Assembly: GCF_009176645.1 (NCBI RefSeq)
Contig: NZ_AP019007.1
Span: forward strand, 2,418,001 to 2,482,000
Reading direction: 5' to 3'
Source: Enterobacter oligotrophicus
Lineage (GTDB): Bacteria; Pseudomonadota; Gammaproteobacteria; Enterobacterales; Enterobacteriaceae
DNA: 64,000 nt
The notes below the pieces were generated by a model, which was not told where the DNA came from, did no database searches, and saw only the letters and a list, made by a program, of their open reading frames with translations. Numbering within the stretch: position 1 is the stretch's first letter; each line of letters starts with the position of its first letter. This document shows positions 51,930-64,000 of the stretch, piece by piece. The translations under genes were made by a program, and so were the position numbers.

Positions 51930-52349
51930 TTACATCGCTTTTTTGGTCAACTCGATAACGCGCAGTTTGGCGATCGCTTTGGCCAGCTCCGCAGACGCCT
52001 GAGCGTAATCCACGTCACCATGAGAGCTGTTAATGTGCTCTTCAGCCTTACGCTTCGATTCCAGGGCTCGCGCTTCGTCGAGATCCTGGCCACGAATAGC
52101 GGTATCGGCCAGAACGGTCACACTACCTGGCTGCACTTCGAGAATGCCGCCGGACAGATAGATAAACTCTTCATGACCGAACTGTTTAACGATGCGGATC
52201 ATACCAGGCTTAATGGCGGTGAGCAGCGGCGCGTGACCAGGGAAGATACCCAGTTCACCTTCACTACCCGTTACCTGGATTTTCTCGACCAGACCAGAGA
52301 ACATTTGTTGCTCTGCACTGACGACGTCCAGGTGGTAAGTCATTGCCAT
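51930..52349 (-). CDS. atpC: ATP synthase epsilon subunit
   Basis: 139 residues: N-terminal beta-sandwich (1-85) and C-terminal helical hairpin that can inhibit F1. [19 protein letters not shown] is the standard N-terminus. Last gene of atpIBEFHAGDC, 20 bp after atpD. Confidence 0.99.
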   Translation of the reverse strand: MAMTYHLDVVSAEQQMFSGLVEKIQVTGSEGELGIFPGHAPLLTAIKPGMIRIVKQFGHEEFIYLSGGILEVQPGSVTVLADTAIRGQDLDEARALESKRKAEEHINSSHGDVDYAQASAELAKAIAKLRVIELTKKAM

Positions 52350-52369
52350 ATCACCCTCCGATTAAGGCG

Positions 52370-54647
<2,278 letters not shown>

Positions 54648-54698
54648 GAGCTTCTCCTCAATGCCTGGCGGCCTGTCCTGAGACAAGCCGCCGGACGA

Positions 54699-56240
54699 TT
54701 ACCAGGATTGGGTTGCTTTGAAGGAATCGAGGATAGCTTTCAGCTTGCCTTCGATTTCGTCGTTATAGCCACCGGTCTGGTTGATCTCTTGCATCAGCGG
54801 AGCGTGATCACGGTCGACGTAAGCCAGCAGAGCGGCTTCGAAGCTACCGATTTTCGCCAGTTCCACATCTTCGAGGTAACCGCGTTCAGCCGCGAACAGC
54901 ACCAGACCCTGCTGAGCAACAGTCATTGGAGCGTACTGTTTCTGCTTCAGCAGCTCGGTCACTTTCTGACCGTGGCTCAGCTGTTTACGGGTTGCTTCGT
55001 CCAGATCGGATGCGAACTGAGAGAACGCAGCCAGTTCACGATACTGTGCCAGCGCGGTACGGATACCACCGGACAGTTTCTTGATGATCTTGGTCTGAGC
55101 AGCACCACCCACACGGGATACGGAGATACCAGGGTTAACTGCCGGACGAATACCGGAGTTAAACAGGTTGGTTTCCAGGAAGATCTGACCATCGGTAATG
55201 GAAATTACGTTGGTCGGAACGAACGCAGAAACGTCACCCGCCTGGGTTTCAATGATCGGCAGAGCCGTCAGAGAGCCCGTTTTACCCTTCACTTCACCTT
55301 TGGTGAAGTTCTCGACGTATTCCGCGTTAACGCGGGAAGCACGCTCCAGCAGACGAGAGTGGAGGTAGAATACGTCGCCAGGGAACGCTTCACGTCCAGG
55401 TGGACGACGGAGCAGCAGGGAAACCTGACGATAAGCAACAGCCTGTTTAGACAGGTCATCGTATACGATCAGTGCATCTTCACCGCGGTCACGGAAGTAT
55501 TCGCCCATTGCGCAACCGGCGTATGGTGCCAGGTATTGCAGTGCAGCAGATTCAGACGCGGTCGCCACCACAACGATGGTGTTAGACAGCGCGCCGTGCT
55601 CTTCCAGTTTACGAACCACGTTAGAAATGGTGGACGCTTTCTGGCCGATAGCCACGTACACACATTTGATGCCGGAGTCACGCTGGTTGATGATGGCGTC
55701 GATTGCCATCGCGGTTTTACCGGTCTGACGGTCACCGATGATCAGTTCACGCTGACCACGACCGATTGGGATCATGGCATCAACGGACTTATAACCTGTC
55801 TGAACAGGCTGATCTACGGACTGACGGTCGATAACGCCTGGTGCGATAACTTCGATTGGGGAGAAGCCATCGTGCTCAACCGGACCTTTACCGTCGATTG
55901 GCGCACCCAGGGTGTTAACAACGCGACCCAGCAGGCCACGGCCAACCGGCACTTCCAGAATACGGCCAGTACACTTAACCTTCATGCCTTCGGCGAGGTC
56001 AGCGTATGGACCCATCACAACGGCACCCACGGAGTCGCGCTCCAGGTTCAGTGCGATGGCGTAACGGTTACCCGGCAGGGAAATCATCTCACCCTGCATA
56101 CAATCGGCCAGGCCGTGAATGCGGATAACACCGTCACTTACAGAAACAATAGTACCTTCGTTGTGAGCTTCACTCACAACATTGAACTGAGCAATGCGCT
56201 GCTTGATCAGTTCGCTGATTTCGGTGGAATTCAGTTGCAT
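54699..56240 (-). CDS. atpA: ATP synthase alpha subunit
   Basis: 513 residues, regulatory F1 subunit. Walker A GDRQTGKT (about 169-176) and signature [10 protein letters not shown]. Same length as E. coli. Confidence 0.99.
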   Translation of the reverse strand: MQLNSTEISELIKQRIAQFNVVSEAHNEGTIVSVSDGVIRIHGLADCMQGEMISLPGNRYAIALNLERDSVGAVVMGPYADLAEGMKVKCTGRILEVPVGRGLLGRVVNTLGAPIDGKGPVEHDGFSPIEVIAPGVIDRQSVDQPVQTGYKSVDAMIPIGRGQRELIIGDRQTGKTAMAIDAIINQRDSGIKCVYVAIGQKASTISNVVRKLEEHGALSNTIVVVATASESAALQYLAPYAGCAMGEYFRDRGEDALIVYDDLSKQAVAYRQVSLLLRRPPGREAFPGDVFYLHSRLLERASRVNAEYVENFTKGEVKGKTGSLTALPIIETQAGDVSAFVPTNVISITDGQIFLETNLFNSGIRPAVNPGISVSRVGGAAQTKIIKKLSGGIRTALAQYRELAAFSQFASDLDEATRKQLSHGQKVTELLKQKQYAPMTVAQQGLVLFAAERGYLEDVELAKIGSFEAALLAYVDRDHAPLMQEINQTGGYNDEIEGKLKAILDSFKATQSW

Positions 56241-56252
56241 GCTCCAGTCCCC

Positions 56253-56786
56253 TTAAGACTGCAAGACGTCTGCAAGGCGCTCAAGACGGCCGCGTACGCT
56301 GCCATCAATGACCATATCACCCGAGCGGATGATTACGCCTGCCATTACAGACTTATCGATTTTGCAATTCAGCTTAACTTTGCGTGACAGACGTTTTTCC
56401 ATCGCGGCGGTAATTTTCGCAAGCTGTTCTTCACTCAGTTCAGTTGCGGAAGTCACTTCGACTTCGGCAGTAGCTTCACTGAGGGCACGTAAGTGCTCAA
56501 ACTGCTCGAGAACATCCGGGAGCACACGGAGACGACCATTTTCTGCCATCACCTTAATCAGGTTCTGGCCGTTGGCATCCAGTTGCTCTCCGCACACGGC
56601 GATAAACGACGCGGCGAGGGTTTCAGGTGCTAACGCACCGGAAAGCAACTCAGCCATTTGTTCGTTTTTCGTCACCTCAGCGGCAAACGCCAGCATATTC
56701 TGCCAGCGATCGACATTTTGGTGTTCGACAGCAAAGTCAAAAGCTGCTTTGGCGTAGGGGCGAGCTACCGTAACAAATTCAGACAT
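56253..56786 (-). CDS. atpH: ATP synthase delta subunit
   Basis: 177 residues, all-helical N-terminal domain that caps F1 and a C-terminal part binding subunit b. Signature [20 protein letters not shown] (about 109-128) and [20 protein letters not shown]. Twelve bp before atpA. Confidence 0.98.
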   Translation of the reverse strand: MSEFVTVARPYAKAAFDFAVEHQNVDRWQNMLAFAAEVTKNEQMAELLSGALAPETLAASFIAVCGEQLDANGQNLIKVMAENGRLRVLPDVLEQFEHLRALSEATAEVEVTSATELSEEQLAKITAAMEKRLSRKVKLNCKIDKSVMAGVIIRSGDMVIDGSVRGRLERLADVLQS

Positions 56787-56800
56787 CAGCCCCTCCCTCC

Positions 56801-57271
56801 TTACAGTTCAGCGACAAGTTTGTCCACGATGTCGCTGTTAGCAGCTTCATCCACGGAACGTTCGATGATCTTCTCGGCGCCAGCAACAGCCAGAATCGCA
56901 ACCTGCTTACGCAGTTCTTCACGAGCACGTTTACGCTCAGCTTCAATTTCAGCCTGAGCCTGTGTCACGATCTTAGTACGTTCCTGTTCTGCTTCAGCTT
57001 TGGCTTCGTCCAGGATCTGAGAACGGCGTTTGTTAGCCTGTTCAATGATTACCTGAGCTTCCGCTTTCGCTTTTTTCAGCTGGTCTGTCGCGTTGGCCTG
57101 TGCAAGGTCCAAATCTTTCTTAGCGCGTTCTGCAGAAGCCAGACCGTCAGCAATTTCTTTCTGACGTTTTTCGATGGCAGCCATTAAAGGCGGCCATACA
57201 TACTTCATGCAGAACCAGACAAAGAGAATAAACGCGATGGCCTGGCCGAGGATTGTTGCGTTCATGTTCAC
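56801..57271 (-). CDS. atpF: ATP synthase subunit b
   Basis: 156 residues: one N-terminal membrane helix (about 4-26) and a long charged helix that dimerises as the peripheral stalk. Same length as E. coli. Fourteen bp before atpH. Confidence 0.99.
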   Translation of the reverse strand: MNMNATILGQAIAFILFVWFCMKYVWPPLMAAIEKRQKEIADGLASAERAKKDLDLAQANATDQLKKAKAEAQVIIEQANKRRSQILDEAKAEAEQERTKIVTQAQAEIEAERKRAREELRKQVAILAVAGAEKIIERSVDEAANSDIVDKLVAEL

Positions 57272-57302
57272 AGCACAATACCTCTTAAATATCTGTGGCT
57301 TA

Positions 57303-57577
<275 letters not shown>

Positions 57578-57608
57578 TCAATTAAAACGTAGTAGTGTTG
57601 GTAAAAAA

Positions 57609-58813
<1,205 letters not shown>

Positions 58814-58903
58814 CACGTTTTTACTCCTGCTCCCTTCGAGGTATGCCGCGTGTCGTATAAAACGTCCTTTAAGGCTCAGAGTCAAGCATCAAAAAGCGGT
58901 CAA

Positions 58904-58932
58904 ATTATACGGTGCGTACCCGTGATTTCAAA
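58904..58932 (-). promoter_or_regulatory. atp operon promoter
   Basis: On the minus strand TTTGAA (58932-58927) and a perfect TATAAT (58909-58904) with 17 bp between, about 90 bp upstream of atpI. Confidence 0.75.
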
Positions 58933-59429
58933 CATTAAGTAGCGAAAAGGTGAATAAATGTTTAAATATTTTTCCCCGTCGCTGTTTTTTAACTTTTGTC
59001 GAAAGCGTCCACCTTCAGGCAAAACTGCAAACCACGCGAAAACGTTGGTGATAAAGCGTGCACGAGATCACAAAATACACATTTACGATAAGGATGTATT
59101 TATCAAAGACGTAAATCGATTAATTTCATCTTTATGAAATTAAAGACAAAATATCGCAACTATTTTCAAAACAGCCCTGTATACAACAAAAACCTTTCAT
59201 TGACATTCTTAATAAAAATTTAACACTGCGTTCTTGTTGCAGGTTTCTATATTTAGCAGGCTGATATTTCCGCGCTTGATTATCTTCCTGATAAACAATT
59301 TTAGTAACGTTAACCGTAAGAAAACCCCTGGTAACAATCCGGTTAAATTTGCTTCAGTGAAATCTCTCCATGTGTGCTCATTTTTAACACAACAAGAACA
59401 GCACAAATTCCACATTTTTTATTAATTAT
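58933..59429. other. AT-rich atpI-rsmG intergenic region
   Basis: About 500 bp, strongly AT-rich, no convincing gene. It corresponds to the long gap upstream of atpI in E. coli and likely holds extra atp promoter elements. TTGACA occurs on the plus strand at 59200-59205 without a clear -10. A 68-codon minus-strand frame at 59209-59415 has unlikely composition and no good start. Confidence 0.6.
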
Positions 59430-60053
59430 TTAAAAATTTTTTGGCTTAATAATCACCAGGTGACGCTCACCGTCGAGATGAGGAATCTGTAATTTCTCAA
59501 TAGATTCGACGGAAAAACCTTCCGGTAACTGTTCAATTTCGTCTTCAGGAACCTGCCCTTTCAGGGCGTAAAAACAGCCATCTTCTGCCGGCAAGTGCTT
59601 GCACCAGCTCACCATGTCGTTGAGTGAGGCGAATGCGCGGCTAATGACGCCATCAAACGGCGGCTCTGCCGGGAACGCCTCTACCCTGCTCTGGACGGGA
59701 GTGATGTTTTCCAGCTTCAGTTCATGCTGCACCTGGCGTAAGAAGCGGACGCGTTTCCCGAGGCTATCCAGCAGCGTGAAATGGCTTTCAGGGCGGACAA
59801 TCGACAAAGGGATTCCCGGCAGGCCTGGGCCTGTGCCGACGTCAATAAAGCGCTCGCCGTTCAGATAAGGTGCCACCACGATGCTATCGAGAATATGGCG
59901 AATCAGCATCTCGTTGGGATCGCGTACGGAGGTCAGATTGTACGCTTTGTTCCATTTATGCAGCATTTCGACATACGCCACCAGCTGGTTTTTCTGGTGA
60001 TCGGTGAGCGAAATACCTGCTTCTTCCAGCAGACGAGAGAGTTTATTGAGCAC
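59430..60053 (-). CDS. rsmG: 16S rRNA m7G527 methyltransferase RsmG
   Basis: 207-residue SAM-dependent methyltransferase. The SAM-binding loop is [17 protein letters not shown] (about 70-86); ends [10 protein letters not shown]. Methylates G527 of 16S rRNA. Follows mnmG on the same strand with a REP pair between. Confidence 0.98.
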   Translation of the reverse strand: MLNKLSRLLEEAGISLTDHQKNQLVAYVEMLHKWNKAYNLTSVRDPNEMLIRHILDSIVVAPYLNGERFIDVGTGPGLPGIPLSIVRPESHFTLLDSLGKRVRFLRQVQHELKLENITPVQSRVEAFPAEPPFDGVISRAFASLNDMVSWCKHLPAEDGCFYALKGQVPEDEIEQLPEGFSVESIEKLQIPHLDGERHLVIIKPKNF

Positions 60054-60079
60054 GGTAAATACCTGTTGAGACGCTTAAT

Positions 60080-60147
60080 GGCGGGTGGAGCTTCGCTTAC
60101 CCGCCCTACGGAGTTCAGTAGGCCCGGTAAGCGCAGCGCCACCGGGC
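60080..60147. repeat. Pair of inverted REP elements
   Basis: GGCGGGTGGAGCTTCGCTTACCCGCCCTAC and the inverted GTAGGCCCGGTAAGCGCAGCGCCACCGGGC, between mnmG and rsmG. Confidence 0.9.
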
Positions 60148-60159
60148 GATTTTCAAACA

Positions 60160-62049
60160 CTACGCGCTGCGGCGCAGCATGCCTTGTTTTTTCAGCCACA
60201 CCAGCAGAATTGAGATAGCGGCAGGTGTGACGCCGGAGATACGGGAAGCCTGGCCGATCGACACAGGCTTGTGATCGTTCAGCTTGGCGATCACTTCGTT
60301 AGAAAGGCCCGTCACCTGCCGATAGTCCAGCATTTCCGGCAACAATGTATTTTCGTTGCGTTGCTGTTTTTCGATCTCGTCTTGCTGACGTGCAATGTAA
60401 CCTTCGTATTTCACCTGAATTTCGACCTGCTCAGCCGCTTCAGCGTCTTCAAGGCCCGGCGCAAACGCGGTCAGTTTAACCAGGTTCTCATAGGTCACTT
60501 CAGGACGACGCAGTAAATCTTCACCACTGGCTTCGCGTGAAAGCGGCGCTGTTAAGTGAGCGTTCACTTCAGCAGCGGTTTCCGCCTGTGGGTTCACCCA
60601 CGTTGTTTTCAGGCGCTGACGTTCCTGTTCAATGCGTTCCAGCTTCTCGTTGAAACGCGCCCAACGTTCGTCATCCACCAGACCCAGCTCGCGGCCCTTT
60701 TCGGTCAGGCGCAGGTCGGCGTTGTCTTCGCGCAGCATCAGGCGGTATTCCGCACGTGAAGTGAACATGCGGTACGGTTCTTTGGTTCCCAGCGTGCAGA
60801 GATCGTCAACCAGCACGCCCAGATAGGCCTGAGAGCGACCCGGTGCCCAGCCCTCTTTCTCAGCGGAGAAGCGTGCGGCATTCAGACCTGCAAGCAGTCC
60901 CTGTGCTGCGGCTTCTTCGTAGCCGGTGGTGCCGTTAATCTGGCCCGCGAAGAACAGACCGTGGATGAATTTGCTCTCCAGAGTCGGCTTCAGGTCACGT
61001 GGGTCGAAGAAATCGTACTCAATAGCGTAGCCAGGACGAACGATTTTCGCGTTCTCCATACCCTGCATTGAGCGAACAATTTGCATCTGCACATCAAACG
61101 GCAGGCTGGTGGAGATACCGTTCGGGTAAATTTCATTAGACGTCAGTCCTTCCGGCTCAAGGAAGATCTGGTGCTGGTTACGATCGGCAAAGCGCATCAC
61201 TTTGTCTTCGATCGACGGGCAGTAACGTGGGCCGATCCCTTCGATCACACCCGCATACATTGGGCTGCGATCGAGGTTATTGCGGATCACGTCATGGGTT
61301 TTCTCGTTGGTATGCGTGATGTAGCACGGCACCTGTTGCGGATGCTGCGCGGCATTGCCCATAAACGAGAAGACCGGCATTGGGTTATCACCGTGTTGCT
61401 GTGCCAGTACGCTGAAATCGATGGTTCGCGCATCAATGCGTGGAGGCGTGCCGGTTTTCAGGCGGCTGACGCGCAGCGGCAGTTCACGCAGACGGCGAGA
61501 CAGCGGAATAGACGGCGGATCGCCTGCACGGCCGCCGCTGTAGTTGTCCAGACCAATATGGATTTTACCGTCCAGGAATGTCCCGACGGTCAGCACCACC
61601 GCTTTGGCCCGGAATTTGAGCCCCATCTGGGTCACCGCACCGACAACGCGATCGTTCTCAACGATCAGATCTTCAACGGCCTGCTGGAAGATCATCAAAT
61701 TCGGCTGGTTCTCCAGCGCGGTACGTACAGCCTGGCGATAAAGCACGCGGTCTGCCTGTGCACGGGTAGCACGAACGGCAGGGCCTTTACTCGCGTTTAG
61801 TATCCTAAACTGGATGCCCGCCTGATCGATGGCTTTCGCCATCAGGCCGCCAAGCGCATCCACTTCTTTTACCAGGTGTCCTTTCCCAATGCCGCCAATC
61901 GCCGGATTACAGGACATTTGTCCCAGCGTGTCGATATTGTGTGTCAAAAGCAGGGTCTGCTGACCCATTCGCGCTGCGGCCATTGCGGCCTCAGTGCCTG
62001 CATGACCCCCGCCAATGATGATGACGTCAAAAGGATCCTGATAAAACAT
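60160..62049 (-). CDS. mnmG: tRNA uridine-34 modification enzyme MnmG
   Basis: 629-residue FAD protein partnering MnmE. The dinucleotide-binding motif is [19 protein letters not shown] (about 10-28); the family signatures include [11 protein letters not shown] and [17 protein letters not shown]-terminal helical domain binds MnmE. Adjacent to oriC; its transcription influences origin topology in E. coli. Confidence 0.99.
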   Translation of the reverse strand: MFYQDPFDVIIIGGGHAGTEAAMAAARMGQQTLLLTHNIDTLGQMSCNPAIGGIGKGHLVKEVDALGGLMAKAIDQAGIQFRILNASKGPAVRATRAQADRVLYRQAVRTALENQPNLMIFQQAVEDLIVENDRVVGAVTQMGLKFRAKAVVLTVGTFLDGKIHIGLDNYSGGRAGDPPSIPLSRRLRELPLRVSRLKTGTPPRIDARTIDFSVLAQQHGDNPMPVFSFMGNAAQHPQQVPCYITHTNEKTHDVIRNNLDRSPMYAGVIEGIGPRYCPSIEDKVMRFADRNQHQIFLEPEGLTSNEIYPNGISTSLPFDVQMQIVRSMQGMENAKIVRPGYAIEYDFFDPRDLKPTLESKFIHGLFFAGQINGTTGYEEAAAQGLLAGLNAARFSAEKEGWAPGRSQAYLGVLVDDLCTLGTKEPYRMFTSRAEYRLMLREDNADLRLTEKGRELGLVDDERWARFNEKLERIEQERQRLKTTWVNPQAETAAEVNAHLTAPLSREASGEDLLRRPEVTYENLVKLTAFAPGLEDAEAAEQVEIQVKYEGYIARQQDEIEKQQRNENTLLPEMLDYRQVTGLSNEVIAKLNDHKPVSIGQASRISGVTPAAISILLVWLKKQGMLRRSA

Positions 62050-62134
62050 GGTGGTCTGCCTCGCGTAAAGCGGTATGAAAATGGATTGAAGCCTGGGCCG
62101 TGGATTCTACTCAACTTTAGTCTTTCGAGAAAGC

Positions 62135-62415
62135 ATTGGGATCCTGGGCTATTAAAAAGAAGATCTTTTTATTTAGAGATCTGTTCTATTGTGATCTCTT
62201 ATTAGGATCGCAACTCTTTGTGGATAAGTCCGATCTCGCAAAGAAGATCATGCGGTTAGAAAGGATCGTTTGCTGTGAATGATCGGTGATCCTGGACCGT
62301 ATAAGCTGGGATCAGATCGCGACTTTATACACAGGCCAAAAACACCAGCAGAGTTATTCGTTGGATAACTACGGGTTAATACGAGCTTTTAAGCGTAGTT
62401 ATCCACATCTGTTTG
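62135..62415. other. oriC: Chromosomal replication origin oriC
   Basis: The AT-rich unwinding element starts GGATCCTGGGCTATTAAAAA (62139) with GATCT-type 13-mer repeats (62161-62205). DnaA boxes: R1 TGTGGATAA (62219-62227), R2 TTATACACA (62325-62333), R3-like GTTGGATAA (62360-62368) and R4 TTATCCACA (62399-62407). The block GAATGATCGGTGATCCTGGA (62278-62297) is identical to E. coli oriC, and more than ten GATC sites occur. Placed between mnmG and mioC as in E. coli. Confidence 0.98.
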
Positions 62416-62423
62416 CGTGATCT

Positions 62424-62873
62424 TTAATCGTTTTTGAGTAAATTTTTCCATTCACCCAGCCAGATCTCCGCCGGATCTTCCGGAATATCATGATCGAGGA
62501 TGTTGATCTTCAGCGTTTCACCCAACTGTTTTGCCCCACAAGAGGTCACAGCGGCTTCGACTTTCTCTATTGCACCGCAGAAAGTGTCATATTCACGGCT
62601 ACCGATACCGACTGCACCAAACCGGACATTTGACAGGTCGGGCTGTTGTTCCAGTAGTTCGTCATATAAAGGTTGCAGGTTATCCGGCAGATCGCCCGCA
62701 CCGTGCGTGGAGGTGATCAGCAGCCAGACCCCGTCAGTCGGGAGATCTTCAAGTAACGGGCCGTGCAGCGTTTCTGTTGAGAAACCTGCATCTTCCAGCT
62801 TCTCAGCCAGATGTTCCGCTACATATTCCGCACCGCCCAGGGTGCTGCCGCTGATAAGAGTAATGTCCGCCAT
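62424..62873 (-). CDS. mioC: Flavodoxin-like protein MioC
   Basis: 149-residue FMN flavodoxin (E. coli 147); FMN-phosphate loop ISGSTLGGAEYVAEHLAEKL (about 7-26) and STHGAGDLPDNL. Required for biotin synthase activity in vitro in E. coli. The start is ATG 62873 (MADITLISG); five upstream codons are ignored. Transcribed toward oriC. Confidence 0.97.
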   Translation of the reverse strand: MADITLISGSTLGGAEYVAEHLAEKLEDAGFSTETLHGPLLEDLPTDGVWLLITSTHGAGDLPDNLQPLYDELLEQQPDLSNVRFGAVGIGSREYDTFCGAIEKVEAAVTSCGAKQLGETLKINILDHDIPEDPAEIWLGEWKNLLKND

Positions 62874-62933
62874 TGATCGCTCGCTCACAGAAAGAGGCGG
62901 CCATTGTACGCTGTGAACGAGCTGGGATCTACC

Positions 62934-62942
62934 TGTGGAAAA
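62934..62942 (+). promoter_or_regulatory. DnaA box-like site upstream of mioC
   Basis: TGTGGAAAA, one mismatch from TGTGGATAA, lies about 60 bp upstream of mioC. DnaA repression of the mioC promoter is known in E. coli. Confidence 0.55.
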
Positions 62943-62963
62943 TGTGGGAATGAATTTGCCCGA

Positions 62964-63422
62964 TCACGGGCGGATGGTCCGCATGATCGGGTTTTGCAGG
63001 GAGATCAGGGTCTCGGTGGACTGAATTTCATCAATTGTTTGGATCTTGTTGATAAGTACCTGCTGGAGGGCGTCGATGGATCGGCACATCACCTTTATAA
63101 AGATGCTGTAGTGCCCGGTGGTGTAATACGCCTCTGTGACTTCATCCAGCGCGTTCAGTTTTGCCAGGGCTGAAGGATAGTCTTTGGCGCTTTTAAGAAT
63201 AATGCCAATGAAGCAGCAGACGTCGTAACCGAGTTGCTTAGGGCTAACGTCAATACGCGCGCCCGTAATGATCCCCGCCTGTTTCATCTTCTCTACGCGA
63301 ACGTGAATCGTCCCCGGACTGACGCCAAACTGTTTAGCCAGTTCGGCATAGGCGGTGCGCGCATTGGCCATTAAGGCCTCCAGGATGCCGCGATCCAGAT
63401 TGTCGATCTGATAATTTTCCAT
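62964..63422 (-). CDS. asnC: AsnC transcriptional regulator
   Basis: 152-residue Lrp/AsnC-family protein: N-terminal HTH (YAELAKQFGVSPGTIHVRVE, about 25-44) and a C-terminal RAM domain binding asparagine. Activates the divergent asnA when asparagine is low. Same length as E. coli. Confidence 0.98.
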   Translation of the reverse strand: MENYQIDNLDRGILEALMANARTAYAELAKQFGVSPGTIHVRVEKMKQAGIITGARIDVSPKQLGYDVCCFIGIILKSAKDYPSALAKLNALDEVTEAYYTTGHYSIFIKVMCRSIDALQQVLINKIQTIDEIQSTETLISLQNPIMRTIRP

Positions 63423-63573
63423 AGGTTTTTCTTATGAAGATTGATGAATCTCTCTATTCTAGCGCCTTATTTTAACGAATCAAAAGTGAAGGTGGCTTTT
63501 TGTTGTTTGAATATTGAATTCAAGGCCATTTCTGTTGCTTAATCAATACCAACAGGACGCAGGAGTATAAATA
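63423..63573. promoter_or_regulatory. asnC/asnA divergent regulatory region
   Basis: 151 bp, AT-rich, holding both promoters and presumably AsnC sites. I could not assign individual elements. GCAGGAG lies 8 nt before asnA. Confidence 0.6.
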
Positions 63574-64000
63574 ATGAAAACCGCTTACATCGCAAAACAA
63601 CGCCAGATCAGTTTCGTTAAATCCCATTTTTCTCGCCAGCTGGAAGAAAAACTTGGCCTGATTGAAGTCCAGGCACCGATTCTCAGCCGCGTGGGGGACG
63701 GGACGCAGGATAACTTATCCGGATGCGAAAAAGCGGTACAGGTGAAAGTGAAAACACTGCCAGACGCTCAGTTTGAAGTGGTTCATTCACTGGCGAAGTG
63801 GAAGCGTCAAACTCTGGGACAACACGACTTCAGCGCGGGCGAAGGGCTTTACACGCACATGAAAGCCCTTCGCCCCGATGAAGACCGCCTGACGCCCATT
63901 CACTCTGTCTACGTTGACCAGTGGGACTGGGAGCGCGTGATGGGGGATGGTGAGCGCCATATCGGTACGCTGAAATCGACGGTTGAGGCGATCTACGCCG
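63574..64000 (+). CDS. asnA: Ammonia-dependent asparagine synthetase AsnA (5' part)
   Basis: 142 codons visible of about 330; cut by the window edge. [20 protein letters not shown] is the standard N-terminus and the class II synthetase-like core follows ([22 protein letters not shown]). Makes asparagine from aspartate, ammonia and ATP. Divergent from asnC. Confidence 0.98.
   Translation, partial: MKTAYIAKQRQISFVKSHFSRQLEEKLGLIEVQAPILSRVGDGTQDNLSGCEKAVQVKVKTLPDAQFEVVHSLAKWKRQTLGQHDFSAGEGLYTHMKALRPDEDRLTPIHSVYVDQWDWERVMGDGERHIGTLKSTVEAIYA

Noticed and set aside
59209..59415. 68-codon minus-strand frame in the atpI-rsmG gap
   Set aside because: Cys-rich and AT-driven composition, no Shine-Dalgarno; gap is non-coding in E. 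coli.

Overview
This window is chromosomal DNA from a member of the Enterobacteriaceae. Gene order matches the E. coli ilvB-to-asnA segment around oriC almost gene for gene, and many proteins look nearly identical to E. coli products. The tryptophanase operon (tnaCAB) that E. coli carries between mnmE and mdtL is missing. Several non-E. coli cargo genes are present (higBA, a GNAT enzyme, an EamA transporter, a GH5-like hydrolase, dsdA, a PL9 pectate lyase). Together these suggest an Enterobacter/Lelliottia/Leclercia-type organism; the genus cannot be fixed from the sequence alone. No rRNA, tRNA, IS element, prophage or CRISPR array was seen.

Region 1-5.2 kb: the start of ilvB with its ivbL leader peptide and attenuator, then two toxin-antitoxin modules side by side. 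These are type II higBA and the SOS-controlled type I tisB/istR. A GNAT enzyme, an EamA exporter and emrD follow. Region 5.1-7.6 kb: a secreted GH5-like hydrolase antisense to the end of emrD, and an orphan dsdA. Region 7.6-15.3 kb: the yidKJHGF sulfatase cluster (SSS transporter, sulfatase, two DUF202 membrane proteins, radical-SAM sulfatase maturase) with its divergent AraC regulator yidL, then yidE.

Region 15.4-23.3 kb: heat-shock ibpAB with a sigma-32 promoter and a likely RNA thermometer, yidQ, yidR, and the complete D-galactonate operon dgoRKADT with a multi-site DgoR operator. Region 23.3-34.8 kb: yidA, the replication operon dnaA-dnaN-recF-gyrB, and divergently rpmH-rnpA-yidD-yidC-mnmE. 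Region 34.9-49.2 kb: mdtL, yidZ, yieE, chrR, adeP, yieH, the phosphate operon pstSCAB-phoU with tandem Pho boxes, and glmU-glmS.

Region 49.2-51.9 kb is accessory: a secreted PL9 pectate lyase and, on the other strand, an unannotated 23-codon gene flanked by two perfect CRP-type palindromes. Region 51.9-64 kb: the ATP synthase operon atpIBEFHAGDC, rsmG, mnmG, oriC (AT-rich unwinding region plus four DnaA boxes), mioC, asnC and the beginning of asnA. REP, ERIC and BoxC-like repeats lie in many gaps.

The most unusual signals are: the adjacent TA modules with a fully readable tisB/istR circuit; the 51.66-51.83 kb small-protein locus; a 12-bp hairpin that hides the yidR ribosome-binding site; the GH5-like reading frame that runs through the emrD terminator; and the intact sulfatase/maturase cluster.
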